Below, in pieces: positions 36,001 through 43,882 of a stretch of 64,000 nucleotides of DNA. The DNA is taken from the NCBI GenBank assembly GCA_023958095.1, contig JAMLGJ010000011.1, forward strand, positions 40,874 through 104,873. The letters run 5' to 3'. The stretch comes from Microthrixaceae bacterium (GTDB lineage Bacteria; Actinomycetota; Acidimicrobiia; Acidimicrobiales; Microtrichaceae). The translations under genes were made by a program, and so were the position numbers. Below the pieces are notes generated by a model that worked only from the letters and a program-made list of their open reading frames with translations, ran no database searches and had not been told where the DNA came from. Position 1 is the first letter of the stretch. Each line of letters opens with the position of its first letter.

Positions 36001-36595
36001 CGAAAAGGAGATGCTCGGCCTCTACGTCTCGGACCATCCCCTCTTCGGGCTCGAGAAGCTGATCGCCCGCAAGGCCGACACGACCCTCGCGGAGCTCCAG
36101 GAGAAGGCCGAGGACTCCCGGTGCGTGGTCGGAGGAGTGGTCACCTCGCTGCAGCGCAAGTGGACCAAGAAGGGCGACCTGATGGCGGTGTTCACCCTCG
36201 AGGACCTCCAGGGTTCGGTCGAGGTGATGGTCTTTCCCCGCACGATGGAGACGATCGGCCACCTCCTCGAGGAGGACGCCGTGGTGATCCTCGGTGCGCG
36301 GGTGAACCGGCGCGACGACACGGTCAGCCTGGTGGCGTCCGACATCGAGTTGTTCGAGGTGACGATCGACGAGTCGCCCCCCCTGCGCCTGCAGCTCAGC
36401 CCTTCGCGCCTCACCGACTCGACGGTGGGCCGCCTGAAGGACCTGCTCAAGGACTTCCCCGGTGACTCCGAGGTGCACATAGTGCTCGGCGAGAACCGCT
36501 TCCTGCGCCTTCCGGATGACTTCCTGGTCGACACGGGCAGCGGGCTCATCGGGGAGTTGCGGGTGCTGCTGGGCACCGATTCGGTCCTCGTGTGA
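33068..36595 (+). CDS. dnaE: DNA polymerase III alpha subunit (DnaE1 type)
   Basis: The 1175-aa replicative polymerase. The N-terminal PHP domain keeps its metal-ligand pattern (HLHQHTEYS, residues 7-15, and ITDHGNMYG), so PHP proofreading as in mycobacterial DnaE1 is plausible. The polymerase palm has PDIDMDFDSR (catalytic D413, D415), then a helix-hairpin-helix region and a C-terminal OB fold (RCVVGGVVTSLQRKWTKKGD). GTG at 33068 gives MPDSFVHLHQHTEYS. Close to lspA and an RluA gene as in mycobacteria. A G/C-rich hairpin (about 36603-36633) follows the stop. Confidence 0.96.
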   Translation: MPDSFVHLHQHTEYSMLDGAARIGDVVAAARADGQPAMGITDHGNMYGVLPFYKACKDQGVKPIIGTEAYMAHDHRSERPPRRGRVDDSGGEVEGGHKLYYHLTLLAETNVGYKNLIQIASRAYMEGYYYKPRVDWDVLSEHSEGVIATTGCLGGHVLQSLMNGSFDTALEKAARLQDIFGRDNLFVELQDHGIPEQHRTNPQLLEIARRLSAPLLATNDSHYVHRGDAVAHDALLCVQTGSLMSDPDRFKFHGDHHYLKTAQEMRLLFDELPAACDNSLWIAERANVEIEFGKPQLPDFPLPEGFEDDASYLEHLTFEGARARWGDDLPDAVVERLAYELKVIGDMGFSSYFLITWDLIAHARRSGIRVGPGRGSAAGCAVAYCLEITDLDPIRYDLLFERFLNPSRVSMPDIDMDFDSRFRDEMIRYAAERYGRDHVAQIVTFSTIKARAAVRDAARVLGHEWSVGDRIAKAMPPLIMGRDTPLYACLEEHPKFTDGYKMAGELRKMYEADPDSRKVMDVAKGLEGLRRQDGIHAAAVVITKEPLTEYLPIQRKPESGQPIEEAPVVTQYEMGGVEELGLLKMDFLGLRNLDVISDALEIIRRVRGVEVDIDRVPLDDEPTFELLRRAETIGVFQLEGTAMRTLIRALAPTTFDDIAALVALYRPGPMSVNMHTDYADIKNGRKEVDYFHPDAEEILADTYGLMIYQESVMRVAQRFAGYSLAQADNLRKACGKKNREVMAKERAAFEAGVEDTGYGSELGPQLFDIIENFADYAFNKSHSYGYGFIAYQTAYLKANHGPEYLSALLTSVKTKLEKAAVYLAECRNMGIQVVVPDVNASASDFTPDLSDPEEPRILFGLSAVRNVGEGIVELIVDEREENGPFEDFYDFCARVDTSVLNKKAIESLIKAGAFDSLGHQRLGLLQTFESIVDSTLARRREHDMGVQSLFGATEDGPLFDERTLIPDVDFPKKERLAHEKEMLGLYVSDHPLFGLEKLIARKADTTLAELQEKAEDSRCVVGGVVTSLQRKWTKKGDLMAVFTLEDLQGSVEVMVFPRTMETIGHLLEEDAVVILGARVNRRDDTVSLVASDIELFEVTIDESPPLRLQLSPSRLTDSTVGRLKDLLKDFPGDSEVHIVLGENRFLRLPDDFLVDTGSGLIGELRVLLGTDSVLV

Positions 36596-36687
36596 CCGCT
36601 CGGGCGAGCCGCCGGGGCCCCCGAGTTGCGCCCCGTACCCGCAGCGACTGAACTTGTAGGGACGATTTCTAGGCGCAGGGGAGCGAT

Positions 36688-37356
36688 ATGGCGCTTGATG
36701 TGACCACCAAGGACTGCACCGCACTCGGCGACGCCGAGCTGGCCGAGATGGCCGACGTCTGCGCCGAAGCCGGTGTCTGCCACGAGATCGGGCTGCTGTC
36801 GAAACAGGCCGAGGAATGGGTTCTGGTCACACTCGTGCGTGAGGGAAACCACCTCCGTGGCTTCTCCTTCTCCACCCTCGAACGCATAGGTGGTACTCCC
36901 TGCGTGCTCATCGGACTCGCTGCGGTGAAGCGAACCGCACGGCGCAGCACGGTGCTCAAGAGCATCGTGGCGGACAACTTCCGGCGTGCCCTCATGGCCT
37001 TCCCCGACGAGGACGTGCTTCTCGGAACCCGCCTGTGCGACCCGAGCGGCTTCGAGGCCTACAAGCCGACCGTGGACATCGTGCCCCGACCCGGCTACAA
37101 GGCATCTGGTGAGGAACGGGCCTGGGGGCGCCGCCTCGTGAAGCGCTTCGGTGTGGACTCCTCGGCATACGACGACAAGACCTTCAGGATCAGCGGGGAC
37201 GGCAACCTGCCCCATGTCCTCGATCACGAGAGCGTCAAGCCCGAGAAGATCGACCCCGCCGTGGTGGACCTGTTCGACGGTGTCGACCCCGCGAAGGGGG
37301 ACTGCCTGGTGGCCTTCGGGTGGATCATGGCCGAGGACCTGCTCAAGTACGACTGA
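36688..37356 (+). CDS. Unknown 222-aa protein, possible GNAT-like fold
   Basis: Not recognised. The 222-aa product has no signal peptide or membrane helix. Its middle part, with two strands (WVLVTLVREGNHLRGFSFS and GTPCVLIGLAAVKRT) followed by RRSTVLKSIVADNFRRALMAF and GFEAYKP, resembles the strand-loop-helix layout of an acetyltransferase; this is a guess from pattern only. Five cysteines, three of them early (C10, C25, C31). Start ATG at 36688 with AGGGGAG about 5 nt upstream. Followed after 19 bp by a nitroreductase gene, probably co-transcribed. Confidence 0.8.
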   Translation: MALDVTTKDCTALGDAELAEMADVCAEAGVCHEIGLLSKQAEEWVLVTLVREGNHLRGFSFSTLERIGGTPCVLIGLAAVKRTARRSTVLKSIVADNFRRALMAFPDEDVLLGTRLCDPSGFEAYKPTVDIVPRPGYKASGEERAWGRRLVKRFGVDSSAYDDKTFRISGDGNLPHVLDHESVKPEKIDPAVVDLFDGVDPAKGDCLVAFGWIMAEDLLKYD

Positions 37357-37375
37357 CCGGCCGGGCCTGAGTCCT

Positions 37376-38014
37376 GTGGCAGCGGGATCAGCGGACGGTG
37401 TCCGCCCGCTCCAGCTCCGGGCCCTGTTGGCCCGACGGCGGATGTGCCGTGACTTCGCGACCACACCGTTGCGACCAGAGGTCGTCGACCGTCTGGCCGA
37501 GGCGGCCCTGGGCGCCCCGGCAGCCGGCAACACCCATGGACTGCACCTCGTGGCACTCGTGGGTGACCAGACGGCGCGCTACTGGGACGTGACGTTGCCC
37601 GCCCCGGCCCGGGAACGCTTCCGCTGGCCCGGGCTCCTGCGGGCACCGCTGCTGCTGGTCCCCTACGTGTCACCTCAGGCCTACCTGCAGCGCTACTCGG
37701 AGCCGGACAAGTCAGCGAGCGGACTGGGGCGGGCCGCCGAGGACTGGGCGGTGCCCTACTGGTTCGTCGATGGTGGGGCAGCGGTCATGGCGACGCTGCT
37801 CGCGGCGGAGGTCGAGGGCCTCGGAGCGCTCTTCTTCGGGCAGTTCGACCACGAACGGGCCGTCGCAGGGGAGTTGGGGGTGCCCGCAGGGATGCGTGCA
37901 CTCGGAACCGTTGCGGTCGGCCACGCAGCGGAGGAGCACGGAGCCTCGGAGTCGCGCTCGGCGCGGCGGGGACGTCCGGACCCGGATCGGCACCTGCACC
38001 TCGGCGGCTGGTGA
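37376..38014 (+). CDS. Nitroreductase family protein
   Basis: A 212-aa FMN-dependent nitroreductase-like protein. The N-terminal FMN phosphate motif RRRMCRDFATTPL and the AAGNTHGLHLVAL block are typical, and a Gly-rich segment VEGLGALFFGQF precedes the final domain. Homologues reduce nitro compounds or quinones or act in cofactor chemistry; the substrate is unknown. GTG at 37376 is 19 bp after the preceding gene, whose product might act with it. The C-terminal 25 residues are Arg/Asp-rich and outside the usual domain. Confidence 0.85.
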   Translation: MAAGSADGVRPLQLRALLARRRMCRDFATTPLRPEVVDRLAEAALGAPAAGNTHGLHLVALVGDQTARYWDVTLPAPARERFRWPGLLRAPLLLVPYVSPQAYLQRYSEPDKSASGLGRAAEDWAVPYWFVDGGAAVMATLLAAEVEGLGALFFGQFDHERAVAGELGVPAGMRALGTVAVGHAAEEHGASESRSARRGRPDPDRHLHLGGW

Positions 38015-38058
38015 GCGGGGCCATTCGCCCGATGGGGACCGCCGAGGCCGCGTTCGTC

Positions 38059-38179
38059 TAGGGTGTGACCCCTGCTGTGGGGGCAGGTTCACCACGGGGC
38101 ACCGGGGTGCCCCGCAGCACCGGGGTGTGGGGCCCCGTTTCGACCAGGGGACGCCGGGTCCCCAGCTGTGGAGGCAGTG
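38059..38179 (+). promoter_or_regulatory. Promoter and structured leader of the RND exporter gene
   Basis: TAGGGT at 38059-38064 would give a leader of about 110 nt. The leader holds a stem pairing GTGACCCCTGC with a following GGCAGGTTCAC, a near-perfect hairpin CGGGGCACC-GG-GGTGCCCCG (38095-38114), a second copy of GCACCGGGGTG nearby, and then GGAGG at 38170-38174. Most other promoters here leave almost no leader, so this one may carry control of its own. Confidence 0.45.
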
Positions 38180-40864
38180 ATGATGCGGATGTGGTCATGG
38201 CTCGCGGTGAACCTCGGGCGGCGCGCCGGAGTCGTGAGCCTCGTGGGGCTGATCGTCACGTTGGGACTGGGCTTCGGGATAACGAAGCTCGACTTCGCCA
38301 CCGGCCAGGACAGCTACCTGAACGAGGACTCCCAGGTGTACCTCGACAACGTCGACTACCAGGAGCTCTTCGGTGGCCAGGCGATGCTCAGCGTCATCGC
38401 CATGGACGAGGGCCACACCGTGGACGAGTTGTTCACCGAGGAGGGGATCGCCACCTTCACCGACGTGGGTGACCGGATCCGTGCGGTGGACAACGTCGAC
38501 GGTGTGATTGACCCGCTGGCGGCCATGGTCTTCTCGAGCGACCTGGTCGTGCCCCCGATCGAGGGATGCGAGGTCGAAAGCTCCTCGGGCGACCCCGAGT
38601 GCCAGGTGACCGCCCGGGCCGCGGACGCGCTCGAGGCGATAGGCACCCGTGCGCTGCTCGCAGCGGACGAGGAAGCCAAGGCGCTCGCCTCGGAGGCGGG
38701 TGTCGAGTGCCCCGCTGCGGGTGCCGAGCCGGAGGACATCTCGGAGCTGGATCCGCTCTGTCAGGACGTGGTGCTGCGCGAGGCGAACCTGGCCGAGACC
38801 CAGGCGCGGTTGCTGGCCGTGGGCGAACCGGCACTCGACAACCCCGAGTACGCCAGGTTCCTGCTCTACGGGACCGAGGACCCCGAGGGAGGGGGCGAGA
38901 TCCGACCGGCGCTGCTGCCGTTCTTCCCCGACGACACCCACGCCCTGGCGATCACGCGCCTGTCGGGCAACCTGTCCATCGAGGACGAGGGCATCGCCTC
39001 GGACGAGGTCAAGGCGATCTCGGAGGACCTGGTCTTCGACAACGCCACGGTGACCACCACCGGGGCTCCTGTGCTGCTCAAGGACATCAACGACTACCTG
39101 CGCGGCGGCATGCTCACGCTCGGCGGCATCGCGCTCGCGGTCATGGCGGTGATCCTGATCGTGTTCTTCAACGTCCGCTGGCGCCTGTTGCCCCTGCTGG
39201 TGGTCTCGATGGGCGTGATCTGGGCGTTCGGGCTCACCGGGTACGCCGGCATCCCGTTGACCCTCGTGACGATCGGAGGTCTCCCCGTGATGCTCGGGGT
39301 GGGGATCGACTACGCGATCCAGATGCACTCGCGGATCGAGGAGGAGGTCATCATCGACCGCACTCCGCACCCGATCCAGGAGGCGGCCAGGCAGCTGGGA
39401 GGACCGATGCTGGTCGTCACGATCGCAGCGGCGTTGTCGTTCCTCGCGATCCTCGGGTCCCAGACGCCGATGATCCGCCAGTTCGGCCTGCTGCTGGCCG
39501 TGGGGATCGTCGCGATCTGCATCTCGTCGATCGTGAATCCCCTCGCGATCCTCGGAATCCGCGAGTACAAGAATCCGACGCACGGTCGCAGCTGGACCGA
39601 CGGCTACCTGGCGAGGTTCGTCAACGGCCTCGGTCGGATACCACCGGCCGCAGCGGTCCCTCTCGCGGTGATCTCCCTGGCCGTGTTCGTCGGCGGTGTC
39701 CTCGCCGAGGGCAGCCTCGAGATCCAGACCGATCCGATCCGCTGGGTGAACCAGGACACCGAGGTGATCCAGGACATCGACACCGTGGAGGCCGAGATCG
39801 GTGGCTCCTCGGAGATGGGCGTCTACGTGGTGGTTCCCGAGGGCGAGAGCACCTTCACCGACGAGACGGTCGCGTACGTGAGCAGGATCAACCGGGAGAC
39901 CCTGGAGGAATACGGCCCCGGCAGCGACGACGAGCGCCTGCTGGTCGGCTCCGGCATCGTGTCCACCGTGACCGACCTGACCGAGGTCGACGGCGCCGCC
40001 ACGGTGGTGCCCTCGGCCGAACTGGTGCAGGAGGCGTGGGGCATCGCCCCCGAGGACATCCAGACCACGACCGCCTCGGCTGACGGCTCGGCGATGAACG
40101 TGGTGTTCCTGACCGGCAAGGGGTCGCTCGAGGACCGGGCCCCCGTGGTGGACTACGTGAAGGACGAGCACGCCGCCGCCGAGGCCGACGGCACGGCACC
40201 GGACGGGGTGAGGGCGACGCCCTCGGGGCTCGCTGTGGTGGGCGTCGGGCTGCTGGAGAACCTGACCTCCGGACGCATCCTGTTGACCTACCTCGCGATC
40301 GGGCTCGTGTTCGTGTGGCTCACTATCGCACTGCGTTCACTGGTGCGGTCACTGCTGGCGGTGACCCCGGTGCTCATCGCCGTCGGTACGGCCTCGCTGG
40401 TGGCCTACTTCGGTGGGTTCAAGCTGAGCCCGATGACCGCGGTGGGAGGCCCGCTGGTGGTGGCGGCGTGCACCGAGTTCACGACCCTCATCCTCTACAG
40501 GTACCTCGAGGAACGCAGGCGCGGGCTGGAACCGGCCGATGCGATGAACGCCGCGGGTGCCCGCACGGGACGGGCGTTCGTGGTCTCGGCACTCACCACG
40601 ATGGCCGGCGTGGCGGTCATCGCCCTCTCGTCGCTTCCGTTGCTGCGGGACTTCGGCATCACCGTCGCGATCAACATCAGCGTTGCGCTGCTCGCGGCAT
40701 TGGTGGTGCTCCCCCCGCTGGTCATCTGGGCCGACGGTCACGGACGCGGATGGGTCTCGAGGGGCATGCTCGACCGCGAGGAGCCACCGTTCCTCGACGT
40801 GCCCCGGACCCAGGCCGAGGCCGAGGCGCTCGAGCTGGCGATGCAGTCCCGGCCACCGGAGTAG
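38180..40864 (+). CDS. RND/MMPL family exporter (HAE3-like)
   Basis: An 894-aa inner-membrane transporter. It has the duplicated RND layout: helix 1 (about 12-32), a large extracytoplasmic loop (33-310), a bundle of five helices, helix 7 (about 490-510), a second loop, and five more helices. GVGIDYAIQMHSRIEEE is the conserved loop of MMPL/HAE3 proteins, but the equivalent place in the second half reads CTEFTTLILYRYLEER. Substrates of such actinobacterial pumps are lipids or amphiphiles; none can be assigned. ATG at 38180 is chosen because GGAGG lies 5 nt upstream; a second ATG follows at once. Confidence 0.88.
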   Translation: MMRMWSWLAVNLGRRAGVVSLVGLIVTLGLGFGITKLDFATGQDSYLNEDSQVYLDNVDYQELFGGQAMLSVIAMDEGHTVDELFTEEGIATFTDVGDRIRAVDNVDGVIDPLAAMVFSSDLVVPPIEGCEVESSSGDPECQVTARAADALEAIGTRALLAADEEAKALASEAGVECPAAGAEPEDISELDPLCQDVVLREANLAETQARLLAVGEPALDNPEYARFLLYGTEDPEGGGEIRPALLPFFPDDTHALAITRLSGNLSIEDEGIASDEVKAISEDLVFDNATVTTTGAPVLLKDINDYLRGGMLTLGGIALAVMAVILIVFFNVRWRLLPLLVVSMGVIWAFGLTGYAGIPLTLVTIGGLPVMLGVGIDYAIQMHSRIEEEVIIDRTPHPIQEAARQLGGPMLVVTIAAALSFLAILGSQTPMIRQFGLLLAVGIVAICISSIVNPLAILGIREYKNPTHGRSWTDGYLARFVNGLGRIPPAAAVPLAVISLAVFVGGVLAEGSLEIQTDPIRWVNQDTEVIQDIDTVEAEIGGSSEMGVYVVVPEGESTFTDETVAYVSRINRETLEEYGPGSDDERLLVGSGIVSTVTDLTEVDGAATVVPSAELVQEAWGIAPEDIQTTTASADGSAMNVVFLTGKGSLEDRAPVVDYVKDEHAAAEADGTAPDGVRATPSGLAVVGVGLLENLTSGRILLTYLAIGLVFVWLTIALRSLVRSLLAVTPVLIAVGTASLVAYFGGFKLSPMTAVGGPLVVAACTEFTTLILYRYLEERRRGLEPADAMNAAGARTGRAFVVSALTTMAGVAVIALSSLPLLRDFGITVAINISVALLAALVVLPPLVIWADGHGRGWVSRGMLDREEPPFLDVPRTQAEAEALELAMQSRPPE

Positions 40865-41008
40865 GCGGTCCTTCGACGATCGTCGCGGTGGCGGGGACGT
40901 GACGGTGGGTTGGGTACATGTGCTAGGTTCCTCGGGCTGGGCGATGAGGAGTACGTTCGTTCGTACCCCTGTGGCAGGTCCGCGGGCCCTCGTTGGAGGA
41001 GAGAACAG

Positions 41009-41716
41009 ATGAAGAGGAACCTGAGTGCGCTGGTTGCAGCTGGCGCCGTCGTGTTCGGCGTCGCGGTGGCGGGTGTCGCCAGCGGTGCCGAGACCTCGAT
41101 CTCGGTCGACTACGTGGCTGCGGAACCCGTCTCGGAGCAGTGCGTCGGACAGGACGCCATCTCGATGGACCTCGACCAGGACGACGACTCCCTGTCGTAT
41201 GCCTTCACCCTCGCCAACGACCTCTGCAACCCGATCGCGGCCAAGGCTGCGATCTATGCGATCCCCGACAGCTGGCTGTTGCCCTGGCCCCAGACGCTCG
41301 TCTCGGTGGAGGAGTTCACCCTCTCGGCCGCCGGTACCACCACGGTCACCTTCGCCAAGGGGTGTGATCCACAGCAGTTCGACGTGCTCACCGGGGCCAC
41401 GCCACAGGTGATCAACTCCGGCCTGGACCACGGCCCGTTGCTCGTGGCACCCACGGGGCCGGGCGGTGCCTACGGGTCCGCGATCCAGTACCGGCCCCCG
41501 GCGGGGAGCTGCACCGACAACACGACGAGCACCTCCTCGACCACCACCTCCACGACCACCACCTCGGAGGTTCCCGTGACCGTGTCACCCGAGACGACGG
41601 TTCCGAGTTCGGTCGATCCCGCCGGTGACGTCAACGACCCGGCCACCCAGCCCGCGGCGACCGTGGGTGGCATCTCCGCCACCCAGGGAGCGGCTGCGCT
41701 CTCGGTGGCGGGCTGA
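41009..41716 (+). CDS. Secreted protein with Thr/Ser-rich region
   Basis: A 235-aa exported protein of unknown function. Cleavable signal peptide: KR at positions 2-3, hydrophobic core to about 25, predicted cut after ASGA. The mature part (about 28-170) has four cysteines (in EQCVG, DLCNP, KGCDP and GSCTD) and looks like one beta-rich domain, followed by a Thr/Ser/Pro-rich stretch (about 172-205) and a short hydrophobic C-terminus without an LPXTG motif. ATG at 41009 follows GGAGGAGAG; TAGGTT (40923-40928) is a likely -10, leaving about an 80-nt leader. Confidence 0.8.
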   Translation: MKRNLSALVAAGAVVFGVAVAGVASGAETSISVDYVAAEPVSEQCVGQDAISMDLDQDDDSLSYAFTLANDLCNPIAAKAAIYAIPDSWLLPWPQTLVSVEEFTLSAAGTTTVTFAKGCDPQQFDVLTGATPQVINSGLDHGPLLVAPTGPGGAYGSAIQYRPPAGSCTDNTTSTSSTTTSTTTTSEVPVTVSPETTVPSSVDPAGDVNDPATQPAATVGGISATQGAAALSVAG

Positions 41717-41743
41717 CCCAGGCCCCCACCGGAGTCCCGCACC

Positions 41744-42895
41744 TCAGGCGAGCCGTGAGCGGGCCAGCTTGCCAAGGGCTGTTCGGGGCAGGCTCTCCCG
41801 CAGCTCCAAGGCCTTCGGGGCGTTGTGCGGAGCCATCGTGTCGCGGACCCATTCCCTGAGCCCGTCCAGTGTCGGGGGTGCCCCCGGGTCGACCGGGACC
41901 ACCAGGGCCGTGACCGCTTCGCCCCATTCGGGATCTGCGCGCCCCACCACGGCCGCATCGGCCACCCCGGGATGCTCCCGCAGTCGTGCCTCGACGGGCT
42001 CGGGCCAGACCTTCTCCGCTCCGGTGACTATCACGTCGTCCGCGCGGCCGTGGATCCGCAGGCGGCCATCGCCGGCTGAACGAGAACCCAGGTCGCCGGT
42101 CGTGAACCAGCCGTTCGCGTCGGTCAGCTCGGTGTCGGGTGTTCCGCCGCTGCCCCGGTAGCACCGCCCCAGGGTCGGTGTGCGCAGCTCCACGCGGCCG
42201 GGCCCGGATCCATCCGAGCCCGCGGTGTGCACGATCCGCACCTCCACGCCGTTCAGCGGGAGTCCGTCGTAGACCACGCCCCCGAACGTCTCGGTCATGC
42301 CGTAGGTGGCCGTGCAGTTGGCGGGCAGCTCCTCGGGGATCATCGAACCGCCGAGGAGGATCCTGCGCCACGGGCCGGGATCGATCCGCCCCAGGGCCGT
42401 CGGCACCAGGGACACGTGTGTGGCGCCGTGCGAGAGCGACTCCGCCAGCAGCTCGGGGTCGAAGCGCGGGTGCACGGTGAGCCCGGCATCGGCGTGGTGC
42501 GCCCGGGTCAGCACCGACAGTCCGCCGACGTGCCACAACGGCAGGCAGGCCACCCAGTGCGCATCGGGTGTCGTCGCGCTCGCGTTGGCCGTGGCATAGG
42601 ACGCGTACTCCACCGCCTCGTGGGTCAGCACGACGCCCTTGGGTTCTCCCGTGGTTCCCGAGGTGAGCACGACCAGGGCATCCCCTTCGAGCAGCTCGCG
42701 CGGGGCTTCGAGCCGCTCGACGGTGTCGGTGCCCACGACCACGTGGGCACCCATCCGCAGGGCGAGCTCATGACGTTGCGGGGCGGGTAGCTGCTGGGGC
42801 AGGGGCAGCACGGCCCGGTGGCGCTCCCAGGCATCGAGCAATGCGGCCAGGAACCGGGGGCCGCCGGGCAGGTCCAGTGCGACGAGTTCGACCAT
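41744..42895 (-). CDS. menE: o-Succinylbenzoate-CoA ligase MenE
   Basis: A 383-aa adenylate-forming enzyme. The P-loop VVLTSGTTGEPKGVVLTH, the TYGMTE motif, GWFTTGDLG hinge-side motif and the late lysine in PRTALGKLARS are all present. It is short for the superfamily, as is usual for MenE, and sits back to back with menA, which fixes the substrate as o-succinylbenzoate. ATG at 42895; only 48 bp separate it from the menA start. Converges with the secreted-protein gene. Confidence 0.88.
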   Translation of the reverse strand: MVELVALDLPGGPRFLAALLDAWERHRAVLPLPQQLPAPQRHELALRMGAHVVVGTDTVERLEAPRELLEGDALVVLTSGTTGEPKGVVLTHEAVEYASYATANASATTPDAHWVACLPLWHVGGLSVLTRAHHADAGLTVHPRFDPELLAESLSHGATHVSLVPTALGRIDPGPWRRILLGGSMIPEELPANCTATYGMTETFGGVVYDGLPLNGVEVRIVHTAGSDGSGPGRVELRTPTLGRCYRGSGGTPDTELTDANGWFTTGDLGSRSAGDGRLRIHGRADDVIVTGAEKVWPEPVEARLREHPGVADAAVVGRADPEWGEAVTALVVPVDPGAPPTLDGLREWVRDTMAPHNAPKALELRESLPRTALGKLARSRLA

Positions 42896-42928
42896 GACCC
42901 AAGGGTGCCCCACGGGCGCCCACGCAGT

Positions 42929-42934
42929 TAGCAT
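42929..42934 (+). promoter_or_regulatory. -10-like TAGCAT before menA
   Basis: TAGCAT, 9 nt, then ATG at 42944, within the 48-bp menE-menA gap. Confidence 0.45.
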
Positions 42935-42943
42935 CGGCGCGCT

Positions 42944-43882
42944 ATGTGCCCCTCCCCAGGCGGACCCTCCGCGCCGCGTCCGACCGGTTGGCGCCTCTGG
43001 GTGCTGGGTGCGCGCCCGAGGACGCTGCCCGCGGCGATGGCCCCGGTGCTGGTGGGCACTGCGGCAGCGGTCGGGGCCGCGGGGACCGCCGCGGGTCCGG
43101 CGGGGATCATCTGGTGGCGTTTCGCCTGTGCGTTGATCGTCGCGCTGTCGGTCCAGGTGGGCACCAACTACGCGAACGACTACTCCGACGGACGTCGCGG
43201 CACCGATGACCCGGGTGAACGGGTCGGGCCACCGCGACTCGTCGGCAACGGCCTGGTGGAGCCCGCCCGGGTGCGTTCAGCGATGCTCGTGAGCTTCGCG
43301 GTCACGCTGCTCGCCGGAGCCCCCCTGGTGCTGTTCGTGGACTGGCGCCTGGCCCTGGTCGGCGTCGCCGCGGTCGCGGCAGGATGGTTCTACACCGGAG
43401 GGCCGCGCCCCTATGGATACGCCGGCCTGGGAGAGCTGTTCGTGTTCGTGTTCTTCGGCCTCGTCGCGACCCTGGGGTCGACCTGGGTGCAGTCCGAACA
43501 GCTGCCCGCGGTGGCCTGGCTGGCAGCGGTCGCAATGGGTGCGTTGTCGACCGCCATGCTCGTGGTCAACAACCTGCGTGACATCGCAGGTGATGCGCGC
43601 GCCGGCAAGGTCACCCTGGCTGTGCGGATGGGTGACCGGGCGACACGCGTCCTGTACGTGGCGCTGTTGCTCGTGGCGTTCCTCTTGCTGCCCGCGATGG
43701 TCGCGGCTGGTGCGTCAGCCGTGGTCGCCGTGGGTTTCGTGGCCGTGGTCATGGGGAGGCGTGCCGTTCTGGCGGTGCTCTCCGGGGCCCGGGGAACCTC
43801 CCTGTTGCAGGTTCTCGCCACCACCGGGGTGGTGCAGCTGGTCTACTCCCTCGCGGTCATGGTCGGTCTCGCCATACCCTGA
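42944..43882 (+). CDS. menA: 1,4-Dihydroxy-2-naphthoate polyprenyltransferase MenA
   Basis: A 312-aa UbiA-superfamily membrane enzyme with about nine helices that attaches the isoprenoid tail to DHNA. The two Asp-rich motifs are NYANDYSDGRRGTDD (about 73-87) and NNLRDIAGDARAGKVTLAVRMG. A Pro-rich N-terminus precedes the first helix. The last 168 bp are overlapped on the other strand by the extended 3' end of menH. Confidence 0.93.
   Translation: MCPSPGGPSAPRPTGWRLWVLGARPRTLPAAMAPVLVGTAAAVGAAGTAAGPAGIIWWRFACALIVALSVQVGTNYANDYSDGRRGTDDPGERVGPPRLVGNGLVEPARVRSAMLVSFAVTLLAGAPLVLFVDWRLALVGVAAVAAGWFYTGGPRPYGYAGLGELFVFVFFGLVATLGSTWVQSEQLPAVAWLAAVAMGALSTAMLVVNNLRDIAGDARAGKVTLAVRMGDRATRVLYVALLLVAFLLLPAMVAAGASAVVAVGFVAVVMGRRAVLAVLSGARGTSLLQVLATTGVVQLVYSLAVMVGLAIP

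Noticed and set aside
33791..36724. 977-aa open frame antisense to dnaE
   Set aside because: It is the GC-rich shadow of a clearly real polymerase gene, shows no domain motifs and is full of His/Val/Gly runs typical of such shadows.
38195..40171. 658-aa open frame antisense to the RND exporter
   Set aside because: Same reason: the plus-strand frame has clear membrane helices and RND motifs; the antisense frame is compositionally odd.
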